The translations under genes and the position numbers were made by a program. From contig NZ_JAETWB010000007.1 in assembly GCF_016773205.1 (NCBI RefSeq), forward strand, positions 124,001-188,000: DNA of 64,000 nt. The letters are read 5' to 3'. Source of the DNA: Belnapia arida. GTDB lineage: Bacteria > Pseudomonadota > Alphaproteobacteria > Acetobacterales > Acetobacteraceae. The notes below the pieces were generated by a model. It was not told the DNA's origin and did no database searches. It saw nothing but the letters and a program-made list of their open reading frames with translations. Within the stretch, counting starts at the first letter, position 1. Every line of letters starts with the position of its first letter. Below are positions 8,176 through 17,011 of this stretch, piece by piece.

Positions 8176-9162
8176 ATGATGCACAAGCGAACTTTCCTTC
8201 ACGTGGCGGCCGCCATGCCGGTGGCGCTTGCCGCACAAGCCGCAGAGAGTGCTGTGACCACGCGCGTCCGGCGCTTTCTGGCGCCGCTGCGGTTTGGCAT
8301 CAATATCGAGCGCAGCGATGTGCTCATGAAGGACTGGCTCACCGATGCCGTGCTGCGCGAGTACGCGTCGCAGGGCGTTACCCATATCCGCATCTATCCG
8401 CCCTCGGGCGGGCGGTTCCCGCTGGTGTCGCAGGAGCAGTTCGCGCTGTGGCTGCGGGCCAGCCGAGGCATCATCGAGGCCGGCATGACCGTGTTCATCG
8501 ATTGCCTCGACGTCGTGGACGAGCGCTTCATGGCGCGGGATGAGGTTCCCGATTATATCCGCCGCTGTGCGCGTGCCATCGCGGCGCAGGGCTTCAACCC
8601 GGACCGGATCGCCGTCGGCACCGCGAACGAGTATGCCAATGGCACCAATCGAGGCTTCGAGGCCCGGCGGGAGGAATGCACCGACATCCTCCACCAGGCT
8701 TTGCCGAACCATGTGATCGTCACCAACGGCGCCGATTATGGTGCCCCGGCAACCATGATGGACGGGACGCTGCGCGTCGACCCGGACAAGCCGCGGCTGC
8801 ACCAGTGGCACATGTACGAACTCGATGCCGGAAACCTGGATGCCATCCGGCATTGGCAGGAGCGTCTCCAGCACTGGGCTGATGCCAACCGCACCGTCAC
8901 CTATTGTGGCGAATGGGGAATCGGCCCGCCCGACAACAGCAACGGGGCCGCGTCCGACTACCGGTTGTTTCCCGACCATATCCGGCAGGCGGCCCAGGGC
9001 ATGGGGCAGCAGCGCCCGACGCAATGGACAGTTACCGAGGGGCGCTGGTGGCGGCTGAACGAGGCCGGCTCGGCCAGGCTGCGCCCGGAAATCGCGGCGG
9101 CCATCTCCGAGGCATCCAGCCACATCGCCGGCCAGCGATGGTACAAGGACCAGAACGGCTGA
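8176..9162 (+). CDS. Exported GH5-like (cellulase-type) glycoside hydrolase
   Basis: 328 residues. The start Met-Met-His-Lys-Arg is followed by a short hydrophobic Ala-rich signal peptide ending near residue 23. The TIM-barrel core shows Ile-Arg-Ile-Tyr-Pro-Pro-Ser near 80, the acid/base Glu in Gly-Thr-Ala-Asn-Glu-Tyr-Ala-Asn-Gly near 155, and the nucleophile Glu in Tyr-Cys-Gly-Glu-Trp-Gly-Ile-Gly near 245. These are GH5/clan-A landmarks, so it probably cleaves or trims a beta-glycan in the periplasm or outside. The start could be 8176 or 8179; only a weak GCGAGGA precedes. It stands at the left end of a polysaccharide locus and converges on the WecG-family gene. Confidence 0.75.
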   Translation: MMHKRTFLHVAAAMPVALAAQAAESAVTTRVRRFLAPLRFGINIERSDVLMKDWLTDAVLREYASQGVTHIRIYPPSGGRFPLVSQEQFALWLRASRGIIEAGMTVFIDCLDVVDERFMARDEVPDYIRRCARAIAAQGFNPDRIAVGTANEYANGTNRGFEARREECTDILHQALPNHVIVTNGADYGAPATMMDGTLRVDPDKPRLHQWHMYELDAGNLDAIRHWQERLQHWADANRTVTYCGEWGIGPPDNSNGAASDYRLFPDHIRQAAQGMGQQRPTQWTVTEGRWWRLNEAGSARLRPEIAAAISEASSHIAGQRWYKDQNG

Positions 9163-9173
9163 GCGGTGCCGCG

Positions 9174-9995
9174 TCAGCGGCCTCGCCGGCGCAGCCTCTC
9201 CCGGACCAGCAAAGCGAAGATCGGCGGCGACTGGACCAGGTAGCGCTTCGCCAGGCGCCGGGGCTCGCGGTACAGGCGGAACAGCCACTCCAGCCCGACT
9301 TTTTGCATCCTGACCGGCGCGCGCTGCTGAGCGCCGATCAGGAACTCCAGCGCGGAGCCGACGCACAGGGCCGTGCCGCGAAGCTTGCCCCGCGCCGATA
9401 GCCGGTCTCCCAGCAGCTCCTGCCGGGGCATGCCGCAGGCGAAGATGTAGTAACGCGCCGGGTTGGCTTCGACGAAGGCGATGGTCCTCTGGAAGGCCTC
9501 TTCATCCCGCTCGAAGCCGAGCGGCGGGAAATGATGGGCGATGGGGTTGGCAGGGAATCGCCGACGGAGAAGAGGAAGATCCTTGGGCCACAGGCCGATG
9601 ACGGTGATCCTGTCGTCGGGCTGCAGATGCTTTGTCAACAGCTCGGCGGTCAGGTCGCTGCCCGGGACCAGGCCGGGTTTCGGCAGGCCGAGCAGGGTTG
9701 CCGCTCCGAGGACTACCCGTGAGTCCATCACCCGGAGCAGGGCCCGCCGGTACACCGCCGCCAGGGCCGGATCCTTGGCGAGCCGCACGAGATGTTCGGC
9801 ATTCGGCGTCACGACGAAGCCGAAGGGTGCGTCCGGCGGCCTCGCGGCGATGTGGGCTGCGGTCTCTGCGATGGTGGTGTCGGCGAATTCGAGGCCGAGC
9901 AGCATCGTGCCAGGAATGGCATCCACGTCCTTGTCCGGCGTCGGGAGAACAGAAAGCATCTGACGCGGAATCCATGTGGCTGGTCGAGGGTGCAT
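9174..9995 (-). CDS. WecG/TagA/CpsF-family glycosyltransferase
   Basis: About 273 residues. The TagA-type (GT26) pattern is clear: Val-Thr-Pro-Asn-Ala-Glu-His near residue 70, the Asp-Ser-Arg/Gly-Leu-Pro segment where family members bind the lipid acceptor, a Ile-Thr-Val-Ile-Gly Rossmann strand near 140, and the Cys-Gly-Met-Pro-Arg-Gln-Glu motif near 195. These enzymes add the second sugar, often N-acetylmannosaminuronate, to a polyprenyl-linked GlcNAc at the inner membrane. The start is uncertain: ATGs at 9995, 9959 and 9905 all lack a good ribosome site. It is divergent from the GH5 gene at 10118 and is functionally close to the WecB-like epimerase. Confidence 0.85.
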   Translation of the reverse strand: MHPRPATWIPRQMLSVLPTPDKDVDAIPGTMLLGLEFADTTIAETAAHIAARPPDAPFGFVVTPNAEHLVRLAKDPALAAVYRRALLRVMDSRVVLGAATLLGLPKPGLVPGSDLTAELLTKHLQPDDRITVIGLWPKDLPLLRRRFPANPIAHHFPPLGFERDEEAFQRTIAFVEANPARYYIFACGMPRQELLGDRLSARGKLRGTALCVGSALEFLIGAQQRAPVRMQKVGLEWLFRLYREPRRLAKRYLVQSPPIFALLVRERLRRRGR

Positions 9996-10117
9996 CAAGG
10001 AGGCCGGCAACGGAATGGCCAGGCTTGCCGCTACCGGAAGGTCTGCACGACCTATTGAGTCGGCAGCCTGCCATCCTGGCGTACAAGGAGACACTTTGTT
10101 CTGAGGTGGTGACATCG

Positions 10118-11302
10118 ATGGCAGTTTCGGATGGCTTGCAGCAAACGCCTTGCGGGCTTGCCACGCGCTCGGGGTTGCGCCTCCTCGGCGTGATCGGTGG
10201 CATATTGATCTCGTTGCTGGCAAGCGCCGCGCCATCGCGTGCCGAAGCGCCGCCCGACCGGATGGCCATGCTGGCACGTGGCATCAATGTCGCGCACTGG
10301 TTCCGCTTTCCGCCGGATGGCAGTACCCGGGCCCTGCGGAATTACATGGACGATGCGGCGATCGCGTCGCTCAAGCGGCTTGGATTCACCTATGTCCGGC
10401 TGGCGGTCGGCCCTGAAGTGGTCATGCGCGGCGACGGTATCGCGAGCGACAAGCTCGATGCGATCATCTCCGCCATCGAGCGTTTCCAAAAAGCGGGCTT
10501 GGCGGTCATGGTCGAGCCGCATCCGCAGAATCTCGGCAACTGGAACCTGCAGACCTCCGCCGATGCGCGGCGGAGGCTGCTGGGGTTCTGGCGTGACCTG
10601 GCGCCGGCCCTGGCGCATCTGCCGCCGGCCCTCACCTTCCCGGAAGTGGTCAACGAGCCGATGTTCGCCGACCCGGCTCAATGGGACCGGATGCAGGGAG
10701 ACCTGGTCGCCATCATCCGCGCCGCGCTGCCGCGGAACACCATCGTGCTGGCGGGCGCGGACTGGAGCAGCATCAACGGGTTGCTGCGGGTGAAGCCGGT
10801 GGCTGACAGGAACGTGGTCTACACCTTCCACACCTACGAGCCGCAGGTTCTGACCTTGCTGGCCTCATGGGAGCAGGGAGTCGACACCGCGTCGATGGGC
10901 AAGCTGCCGTTCCCTGTCACCGATCAGGCGCGTTGCCGGGCGGCCGTCGCCGGAATCCAGCACCAGCGGACCCGCGACATCGCCAATTACTGGTGCTCGG
11001 AGCGCCATGATGCGACGACCATTGCCGCGAACCTCAACCGGGCGGTCAAGTGGGGACGCGACAACGGGGTTTCCGTCGCCTTGACAGAGTTCGGTGCGGT
11101 GCGCGCGCTCAACGAGGACTCGCGGAACGCCTATCTCGAAGCGGTCCGGCAGGCCGCGGACCAGGCGAGGATCGGCTGGGGCTTGTGGGCGCTGGAGGAC
11201 AGCATGGGCTTCGCCATCCAGCCCGGCCGCTACTCGGCATCGACCACCCTGTCGCCCGCGGTCCTGCGGGCGCTCGGGTTGCCCCCGGCCAGCCGCCGCT
11301 GA
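10118..11302 (+). CDS. Secreted GH5-family glycoside hydrolase (endoglucanase-like)
   Basis: 394 residues. An N-terminal signal (hydrophobic stretch about residues 21-38, cleavage near Ser-Arg-Ala-Glu-Ala) precedes a GH5 barrel. It shows Arg-Gly-Ile-Asn-Val-Ala-His-Trp-Phe near 55, Tyr-Val-Arg-Leu-Ala near 90, the acid/base Glu in Glu-Val-Val-Asn-Glu-Pro, His-Thr-Tyr-Glu-Pro, and the nucleophile Glu in Ala-Leu-Thr-Glu-Phe-Gly-Ala. All core GH5 residues appear intact. The start ATG 10118 has in-frame GTGs at 10106 and 10109 as alternatives. It lies 27 bases before the next gene, which is probably co-transcribed. A role in trimming a locally made polysaccharide is inferred. Confidence 0.85.
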   Translation: MAVSDGLQQTPCGLATRSGLRLLGVIGGILISLLASAAPSRAEAPPDRMAMLARGINVAHWFRFPPDGSTRALRNYMDDAAIASLKRLGFTYVRLAVGPEVVMRGDGIASDKLDAIISAIERFQKAGLAVMVEPHPQNLGNWNLQTSADARRRLLGFWRDLAPALAHLPPALTFPEVVNEPMFADPAQWDRMQGDLVAIIRAALPRNTIVLAGADWSSINGLLRVKPVADRNVVYTFHTYEPQVLTLLASWEQGVDTASMGKLPFPVTDQARCRAAVAGIQHQRTRDIANYWCSERHDATTIAANLNRAVKWGRDNGVSVALTEFGAVRALNEDSRNAYLEAVRQAADQARIGWGLWALEDSMGFAIQPGRYSASTTLSPAVLRALGLPPASRR

Positions 11303-11329
11303 ACGGCGCGACAACCGAAGGTCAGCGAC

Positions 11330-12457
11330 ATGCAAACTTCCCAGGATACGTCCGAAGCCGACGGCACCCAGCTCGCGGCGAGGATCGAGCAGTGGCTCGT
11401 CTCCGATGACGTGGTCCTGACGGAGCCTCCGCATGTGGCTGGAGGCGTCATCAACTATCGGGAAGCCGATGGGCTGTGGGACGGCGTCTATCCCGAGATC
11501 TGCGGCTACTACGTGCAGTTCCTGGCGCATGCCTCGGTGGGGGCGCCAGGCACCTTGTACCGGGAGATCGCGGCGCGGGTGATCCGCTGGCTGGATGCCG
11601 AGGGCGGTGAGGGCGCGCCTCTGACATTGTATCGCCGCGTCGGGGATCTCGGCGCGGTGGATTGGCGCAACCGCTGCCTCTTCTCCTTCGACCTGGCCAT
11701 CATCCTCCGCGGCCTTGGCATGGCGGAGGCTCGCTGGCCGGGCATCCTGCCGGCGGAGATGATGGCACGCTATGTCAACTCCGTCGCACGGATCGTGGAG
11801 CGTGGCCGCCTGGCGTCGCATGAATTGCGAGATGGCCGGCGGGACGTGCCCATCCCGGTGAAGTGGTCGACGACACGGGATGTCCATCACGTGAAGTCCG
11901 CCGCAGCGCTGGCCGGCCTCGGCCAGCCGAACCTCGATGCGCTCGCCCAGGAGACAGCCCGGGACGAGGGCGTCCTGCTCGATCAGCAGCGGCAGCGGCG
12001 GATGCGCGAGCTGCACCCTTTCCTTTACTTGATCGAGGGATGGCTGACCTTTTGGGCCCAGACGGACGACGCACAGTACCTGCAACGCGCCGCAACTTCC
12101 TTTGCCTATCTCTGCGCGGAGTTCGACCGGGACACGGCAGACTTGCCGCCGAGCGCGGGCGCTCGGGAGGCGGCCGTGCGCGCCGACGTCCTGGCCCAGG
12201 CGCTGCGTGCCGGCGTGATCCTTGAGGCGGCGGGAGCGCTGGACGCCGCGACCCTTGAAACCTGGCGCGCGATGGCGCCGCGGCTTCACCGGAATCTTGC
12301 CGGCCGCCTGTCGCCACAAGGTGGCGTCGAATTCGACACGGTGCGACGCGACCGGAACAGCTGGGCCAGCATGTTCGCTTGGCAGGCCTTCACCGTCTGG
12401 GATCAGGCGCGGGCACGAAGCCTGGATGCCAAGGCCGCGGCAGGATCGCTGATCTGA
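11330..12457 (+). CDS. Unidentified protein, possible alpha/alpha-barrel enzyme of the polysaccharide locus
   Basis: 375 residues without signal peptide or membrane segments. It is almost entirely helical with repeated Trp/Tyr-rich segments (Tyr-Pro-Glu-Ile-Cys-Gly-Tyr-Tyr near residue 60, Trp-Arg-Asn-Arg-Cys near 110, Trp-Ser-Thr-Thr-Arg-Asp-Val-His-His near 185, Asn-Ser-Trp-Ala-Ser-Met-Phe-Ala-Trp-Gln-Ala near 345). This suggests an (alpha/alpha)6-type fold as in some glycan lyases and hydrolases. I do not recognise the family. It follows the GH5 gene by 27 bases. Its last 55 bases overlap the 3' end of the epimerase gene on the other strand, a tail-to-tail overlap. Confidence 0.65.
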   Translation: MQTSQDTSEADGTQLAARIEQWLVSDDVVLTEPPHVAGGVINYREADGLWDGVYPEICGYYVQFLAHASVGAPGTLYREIAARVIRWLDAEGGEGAPLTLYRRVGDLGAVDWRNRCLFSFDLAIILRGLGMAEARWPGILPAEMMARYVNSVARIVERGRLASHELRDGRRDVPIPVKWSTTRDVHHVKSAAALAGLGQPNLDALAQETARDEGVLLDQQRQRRMRELHPFLYLIEGWLTFWAQTDDAQYLQRAATSFAYLCAEFDRDTADLPPSAGAREAAVRADVLAQALRAGVILEAAGALDAATLETWRAMAPRLHRNLAGRLSPQGGVEFDTVRRDRNSWASMFAWQAFTVWDQARARSLDAKAAAGSLI

Positions 12458-13623
12458 GGATGGACCACGGGCGTCCGCCGGTCGCTCCACCGTTCCCTGA
12501 TCGCGGAAGCGATGCGGTGAGCTGCCCGGCCGTCGCCATAGGCGTCGCATGGCACACGGCTGGCCCTTAGGGCGGGCAGGTCATCCAGCAATCCGCCGGC
12601 TGCCGACACGATATCCGCCTCGACGGTGCCGACCAGCCTGGCGATGCCTGCCGCAACGCCTTCCGATCGCTCCGTGGTGTCCCGGAGGATCAGGGTCGGA
12701 ACGCCGAGCGCCGCCGCCTCCTCCTGGATGCCTCCTGAATCGGTCAGGACCAGGGCAGCTCGCTCCAAGAGGTTCATGAAGGAGGGATAGGCCAAGGGCG
12801 GCAGCCGATGCAGCCGTGGCTGGCCATCGAGCAGCACCCGGGCGATGTCCGACAGGGCCGGGTTGGGATGGGTGACGAACGCCACCTCGCAATCGCCCCG
12901 CCTCGCCAGCTGGCGCATGGCCTTGCAGACGGCTTCATAGCGGGCGCCCCAATTCTCCCGGCGATGGCAGGTGACGACGATGAGGGGCCGGGCCGGGTCC
13001 ATCGACGCCGGGGTGAGGTCATTGGCCGGCACCAAGTCCCGGATGAGGTGCAAGGCGTCGATGACCGTGTTGCCGCTGAGCAGGACGTCCGATGCGGAAA
13101 GCTTCTCGTCGATCAAGGTCTGCCATGCGGCCTCGGTCGGTGCGCAATGCAAATCGGCGAATGCGGCGATGGCCCTGCGATGCACCTCTTCCGGGAACGG
13201 ATCCTTGCGGCATCCGCTGCGCAGCCCGGCCTCGACATGCACCAGCGGCAACCCGGCATAGGCGGCCGCCACGGCGCCCGTGAAGGCGCTGAGCGTGTCG
13301 CCTTGCACGATCATGACCTGGGGGCGGTCATCCTGGATGCTGGTCTGCATCTGGGTCAGGATGTGGCTGGCCATCTGCGTCAGCCCCTGGCCGGAGGGCG
13401 GTGGCGGCATCAGACGGCTGGGCTCGAGATTGAAATGGGCAAGCATCTCTGGCGCCCAATGCGCATGTTGGCCGGTACACCAGATCATCGGCTCCACCTC
13501 AGGCATCGCCAGGAGCGCGATCGCCACGGGTGCCAGCTTGATGGCCTCAGGCCGGGTTCCGACGATGAGGCTGACCCGCAGGGGCAGCAGCGTTTGGCCG
13601 TCGCCGGCATCAAGCGGCGACAC
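12403..13623 (-). CDS. wecB: UDP-N-acetylglucosamine 2-epimerase (non-hydrolysing type)
   Basis: 406 residues of the WecB/MnaA family, which interconverts UDP-GlcNAc and UDP-ManNAc in the cytoplasm. The motifs are complete: Gly-Thr-Arg-Pro-Glu-Ala-Ile-Lys near residue 22, Gln-Gly-Asp-Thr near 108, His-Val-Glu-Ala-Gly-Leu-Arg-Ser near 129, Pro-Glu-Glu-x-His-Arg-Arg, Thr-Cys-His-Arg-Arg-Glu-Asn near 220, and Thr-Asp-Ser-Gly-Gly-Ile-Gln-Glu-Glu near 300. The start is a GTG at 13623 with AAGGAG 10 bases upstream, overlapping the preceding gene by 14 bases. Its product would feed a WecG-type transferase such as the neighbour at 9174-9995. Confidence 0.92.
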   Translation of the reverse strand: MSPLDAGDGQTLLPLRVSLIVGTRPEAIKLAPVAIALLAMPEVEPMIWCTGQHAHWAPEMLAHFNLEPSRLMPPPPSGQGLTQMASHILTQMQTSIQDDRPQVMIVQGDTLSAFTGAVAAAYAGLPLVHVEAGLRSGCRKDPFPEEVHRRAIAAFADLHCAPTEAAWQTLIDEKLSASDVLLSGNTVIDALHLIRDLVPANDLTPASMDPARPLIVVTCHRRENWGARYEAVCKAMRQLARRGDCEVAFVTHPNPALSDIARVLLDGQPRLHRLPPLAYPSFMNLLERAALVLTDSGGIQEEAAALGVPTLILRDTTERSEGVAAGIARLVGTVEADIVSAAGGLLDDLPALRASRVPCDAYGDGRAAHRIASAIRERWSDRRTPVVHPQISDPAAALASRLRARA

Positions 13624-14944
13624 GGCCGGCCTCTCCTTGCAGCAGCGCGTCGACGATCATTGCGCCGATCGGGTTCTGCCAGAGCCACAGGCCGTTGGTC
13701 TGCCCAATGAAGCTCGGCTCACCGCCGGCGGCACCTTGCGGGACGAAGCCGGCCGCAAGCCCGATGCCGTAGAGGCCAGGGATGGCGTGTTGCGTGTTGT
13801 CCAGAACCTCACATGCTGAGTTGACCAGTGGTGCCGTGCCCGACCCGGCGGCCAGGCGCCATGGGGTGCCGTCGGCGTGTTCAACCGGAACCGTCGTGGG
13901 GCGGTAGCCGAGCGCGGCCACGATCAGGTCGGCTGACTGCAGGAGGGATCGGCCCTGCTCGTCCGCCTCGGGCGTGCCGATGCGATGCAGTGCCAGCCGA
14001 GGCTCGGCCGGCCGGCCACCAACACCCAGGGCGCGCATGACGAGATCGCGGGCATCGAGGCGGAAGCCGGCCAGACGGTACAGCCGACCGCTGACCGCAC
14101 AGACGTCCTGCGGCCCAAAATCGGTGTAGCCTTCGGCCAGAGCGGCCTCGGGCGTCGGGTAGAAGATCCGCAGTGGCCTTCGGTGCAGGATGGTGACCGA
14201 GCCGGAGTTCAGGCTGAGTTCCGGCACGCCGTAGAGAATGCGGTTGGCTGATGCGACCGCGCTATGGGACCCGCCGACGATGGCGATCCTGGGTGCCGTT
14301 ATGCCTCGCAGATGCCGGCGGATCGCGTCGACGCCGCCGTGACCTAGCACCGCCCCCGACAGCAGGAGCTTGCTTGAGAATTCGGGCATGAGCGGCAAGC
14401 CGGCGACGGGGATGGAGGCGAGATCGTCAAGGCGCTGGGTGGCGCCGGTTGCCAGGACCGCCTTCGTGGCCATGACAGTCACCGTTTCGCCAGTTGCCGC
14501 CTGCAAGGTCGCAACCCATTGCCCGGTCCGTTGCTGGCGCAAGCCGGAGGCTCGGTGCCTGAGCAGGACCTGCCCACCGGCCGCCTCGATGACGTCCTGA
14601 ACTGTCCTGCCAAGCGTTTCGAGGAACGCAGCGACGACGGGGAGCGGAGCGGCGCCCTTGCTGTACTGCCGGACTGCTTCGGCACTCGGATGGGTACGCA
14701 GTGCTGACAGGCGCTCATCCTGGCTGCTCTCGAGACACTCCAAGAACGTGTCGGCCAAGGTGTCGGAACCGATCGCATGGCTGCCAATGGAGCCGGCACC
14801 CAGGCAGTTGCCGGCTTCGACGACGACAAGTCCTTTATTGGCTAACGGCTTGAGACGCCCAGTACGGGCGGCCCACACCAGAGGCGCAATTCCAGCCGGG
14901 CCGCCGCCGATAAACAGCGATCCATAATAATCTACCATATTCAT
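13610..14944 (-). CDS. FAD-dependent oxidoreductase, N-hydroxylating-monooxygenase-like
   Basis: 444 residues. An N-terminal FAD-binding Rossmann motif (Phe-Ile-Gly-Gly-Gly-Pro-Ala-Gly, residues 11-18), an Ala-Thr-Gly motif near 170, a second nucleotide-binding motif (Ile-Val-Gly-Gly-Ser-His-Ser-Ala near 225) and Ala-Leu-Gly-Tyr-Arg-Pro near 350 are seen. The layout resembles lysine/ornithine N-monooxygenases and related flavin enzymes. It has no signal peptide. It heads a leftward pair with the epimerase (14-base overlap), suggesting it modifies a sugar nucleotide or linked metabolite; that role is inferred. The AT-rich block upstream probably holds the promoter. The substrate is unknown. 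Confidence 0.7.
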   Translation of the reverse strand: MNMVDYYGSLFIGGGPAGIAPLVWAARTGRLKPLANKGLVVVEAGNCLGAGSIGSHAIGSDTLADTFLECLESSQDERLSALRTHPSAEAVRQYSKGAAPLPVVAAFLETLGRTVQDVIEAAGGQVLLRHRASGLRQQRTGQWVATLQAATGETVTVMATKAVLATGATQRLDDLASIPVAGLPLMPEFSSKLLLSGAVLGHGGVDAIRRHLRGITAPRIAIVGGSHSAVASANRILYGVPELSLNSGSVTILHRRPLRIFYPTPEAALAEGYTDFGPQDVCAVSGRLYRLAGFRLDARDLVMRALGVGGRPAEPRLALHRIGTPEADEQGRSLLQSADLIVAALGYRPTTVPVEHADGTPWRLAAGSGTAPLVNSACEVLDNTQHAIPGLYGIGLAAGFVPQGAAGGEPSFIGQTNGLWLWQNPIGAMIVDALLQGEAGRVAA

Positions 14945-15215
14945 TTTCTGCCTTCGCTCGGCCAGACTATGATCAAAGGCACGTACAGGATGGTTTATTC
15001 TGTTACGAGATGTGTCGTTCCTACAAGTAACATAGGTGTTTAAGTATTATAGATTTAGTTGCTTTTGGTTTTATCTATCTTTAGTAGAAAACACAGGCCG
15101 TTGATTGTAGAGCCATTTCGGCGCTGTCGTCCTGGCAGCTCGGCAAATGGGCTTCCGGTCGCACCGCTGGCGATGCTTTGGTGGTGACACAAGAATATCG
15201 TCCGGGAGATTGCTC
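14945..15215. promoter_or_regulatory. AT-rich divergent intergenic region
   Basis: This 270-base gap between the divergent oxidoreductase and Bug genes is strikingly AT-rich (about 14960-15110), against GC-rich DNA on both sides. It contains an inverted repeat, TGTTAC at 15001-15006 and GTAACA at 15027-15032, and several TATA-like stretches usable in either direction. It probably holds the promoters of both flanking units. I could not pick a single best promoter by eye. Confidence 0.5.
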
Positions 15216-16232
15216 ATGCAGCGCCGCCATACCTTCAGCCTACTGACGGCAGCGCTCGCGTCGCCCGTCCTGCCGCGCGTCGCTGCCTCGCAAATCAGCC
15301 AGGGCCGCAGTTGGGCGCCCGACCGGCCCATCACCATGGCGACGGGTTATGGCCCAGGCGGCAGCACCGACATCGCGGCCCGCCTGCTTGCCGATCGGAT
15401 GGCGGCGGCCTTGGCCCCTGGTGCCCGCATCCTGGTCGACAACCGGCCCGGCGCCGCGGGCACCGTCGCCACCGAATGGCTGAAACGCCAGGCGCCCGAC
15501 GGCTACACGATCATGCTGACGGAGACCGGGGCCGCGGCGGCCGCGCCCGCAGCCACGGTCGGCGGCACGCGGTACGACCCCATCGCCGATTTCACCCAGC
15601 TTGGTGTCATCAGCACGCCGCCGGGCGTGTTGGTGGTGACACCGGGTTTCGGTGGCACCGATGCCCGGAGCATCCTGGCCGCGATGCGGGAGGCGCCGCG
15701 GGACAGCATCTCCTACGCCTCATCCGGCTTCGGCGGCGTACTGCATCTGCGGGCGGAGATGCTGGCGCAGAGCCTCGGGACACGGTTCGTCCATGTGCCC
15801 TACCGCAGCGGTGCGCAGATGGTGCAGTCGATCATGAATGGCGAGACGCAATTCGGCGTTGCCGCACTGGCCAGCGCCACCTCCCTGATGCGGGAGGGGA
15901 AGGTGCGGGGCGTCGCCATGGTGGGCAACCGGCGCTTCCCAACCTTCCCCGATATCCCGACACTCGAAGAACTGGGCGTGGCTGGCTTCGAGAATGGCGG
16001 CTTCTTCATCCTGATCGGACCGGCGGGCATGCCGGCACCAGTGGCCGAGGCCCTCAACCGCGGCCTGAACGAAGCGTTGCGCGACCCAATCATCCGCGAA
16101 AAGATGGTTTTCGCCGGGCACGACCCGATCCAGGAGAAGAATAACCTGAGTGATGCGAACCGGTTCATGCAGCAACAATTCGAGCAGATGCGGGATATGG
16201 TGGCGAGGACCGGCATCCAGATTCAGCCCTGA
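15216..16232 (+). CDS. Bug-family (TctC-like) periplasmic solute receptor
   Basis: 338 residues. The start Met-Gln-Arg-Arg-His-Thr-Phe with a hydrophobic run to about residue 25 is an export signal, possibly Tat. The mature part has the Bug hallmark Gly-Tyr-Gly-Pro-Gly-Gly-Ser-Thr-Asp near residue 45, then Val-Asp-Asn-Arg-Pro-Gly-Ala, Ala-Pro-Asp-Gly-Tyr-Thr and Val-Pro-Tyr-Arg-Ser-Gly. Such proteins bind carboxylates or related small molecules for tripartite tricarboxylate transporters or sensors. No tctA or tctB is nearby, which is usual for orphan Bug receptors. ATG 15216 has GGGAG upstream at 15204-15208. The ligand is unknown. Confidence 0.92.
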   Translation: MQRRHTFSLLTAALASPVLPRVAASQISQGRSWAPDRPITMATGYGPGGSTDIAARLLADRMAAALAPGARILVDNRPGAAGTVATEWLKRQAPDGYTIMLTETGAAAAAPAATVGGTRYDPIADFTQLGVISTPPGVLVVTPGFGGTDARSILAAMREAPRDSISYASSGFGGVLHLRAEMLAQSLGTRFVHVPYRSGAQMVQSIMNGETQFGVAALASATSLMREGKVRGVAMVGNRRFPTFPDIPTLEELGVAGFENGGFFILIGPAGMPAPVAEALNRGLNEALRDPIIREKMVFAGHDPIQEKNNLSDANRFMQQQFEQMRDMVARTGIQIQP

Positions 16233-17011
16233 GTCGCCTGGGGCCGCCGCCTTGGGCTCCAGCGGGCGAATGGCCAAGCTCCCCGGCGATGAACCCCCTT
16301 TGCGGCAGTCATAAATCAGGTGGGCCGACGACGCCTGATCGCCGCTGCGGACGAATGGCTACTTCGTCAGCCGACATAAGGTATAGGCCGAAGCGGATTG
16401 CACGCCGTGGCACGGGCTGGCCAGCGACGGCAGGTTTCCTATCGGTCCGTGCTGCACCTGGGAAGACACGCAACCTGCTCTTCACGCTTGATCCTATGCA
16501 GAGGGGCCGTAGCCCTAGCGTGAAGCGCCGAAAAAGGCGCAGACAATCACTATCATGCGTAGGTCAAAGCCGACGCTAGCAGCCACCATGTCGGGCTCCA
16601 CGATTCATCAAGGCGAATCGCGGCGTCGAACCCGGTAGCGACCAAGCCGACAAGCGGGCCGCATAGGTAAAGCTGGTAAGACAGACGGAGCCCAAGGAGT
16701 TCTCTCCCACCCGAGGCCAGCGCCGATAGGCGCCGCGCGACTTCGCCCAGGGCTAAGCCAAAGCCGCAAGCTGCAGCACGCCTTGCCTGTCACCGAGATA
16801 GGAGTTGCCCGGACACTGCGTGGCTCTGGCCCGCCTGCCACCAGGAGCATGGCCGGCATCACCGCCTTCGCTTACGCCAGTCTGGCAACCTCGCCTGCAC
16901 GGCCCGGCATACTTCACACTCTCAACGAACTCCCGTTGCATCGCTGTTTCAGCCGTGCATGCTTCCATTCTGCGAATAACATACAACGAAGAACAACGAG
17001 GAAACATCATC
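16233..17011. other. Gene-free stretch between two receptor genes
   Basis: About 780 bases. No convincing start or ribosome site was found for any open frame. On the reverse strand, about 16570-16850, two frames joined by a shift would read as a protein-like segment of roughly 85 residues (Gly-Glu-Val-Ala-Arg-Arg-Leu-Ser, then Gln-Leu-Tyr-Leu-Cys-Gly-Pro-Leu-Val-Gly), possibly a decayed gene. The right end should hold the promoter of the DctP gene. Confidence 0.3.

Noticed and set aside
16570-16850. Possible frameshifted gene remnant on the reverse strand
   Set aside because: Two frames join into a protein-like stretch of about 85 residues, but I cannot assign a family and there is no start or ribosome site. 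It is not solid enough to annotate.
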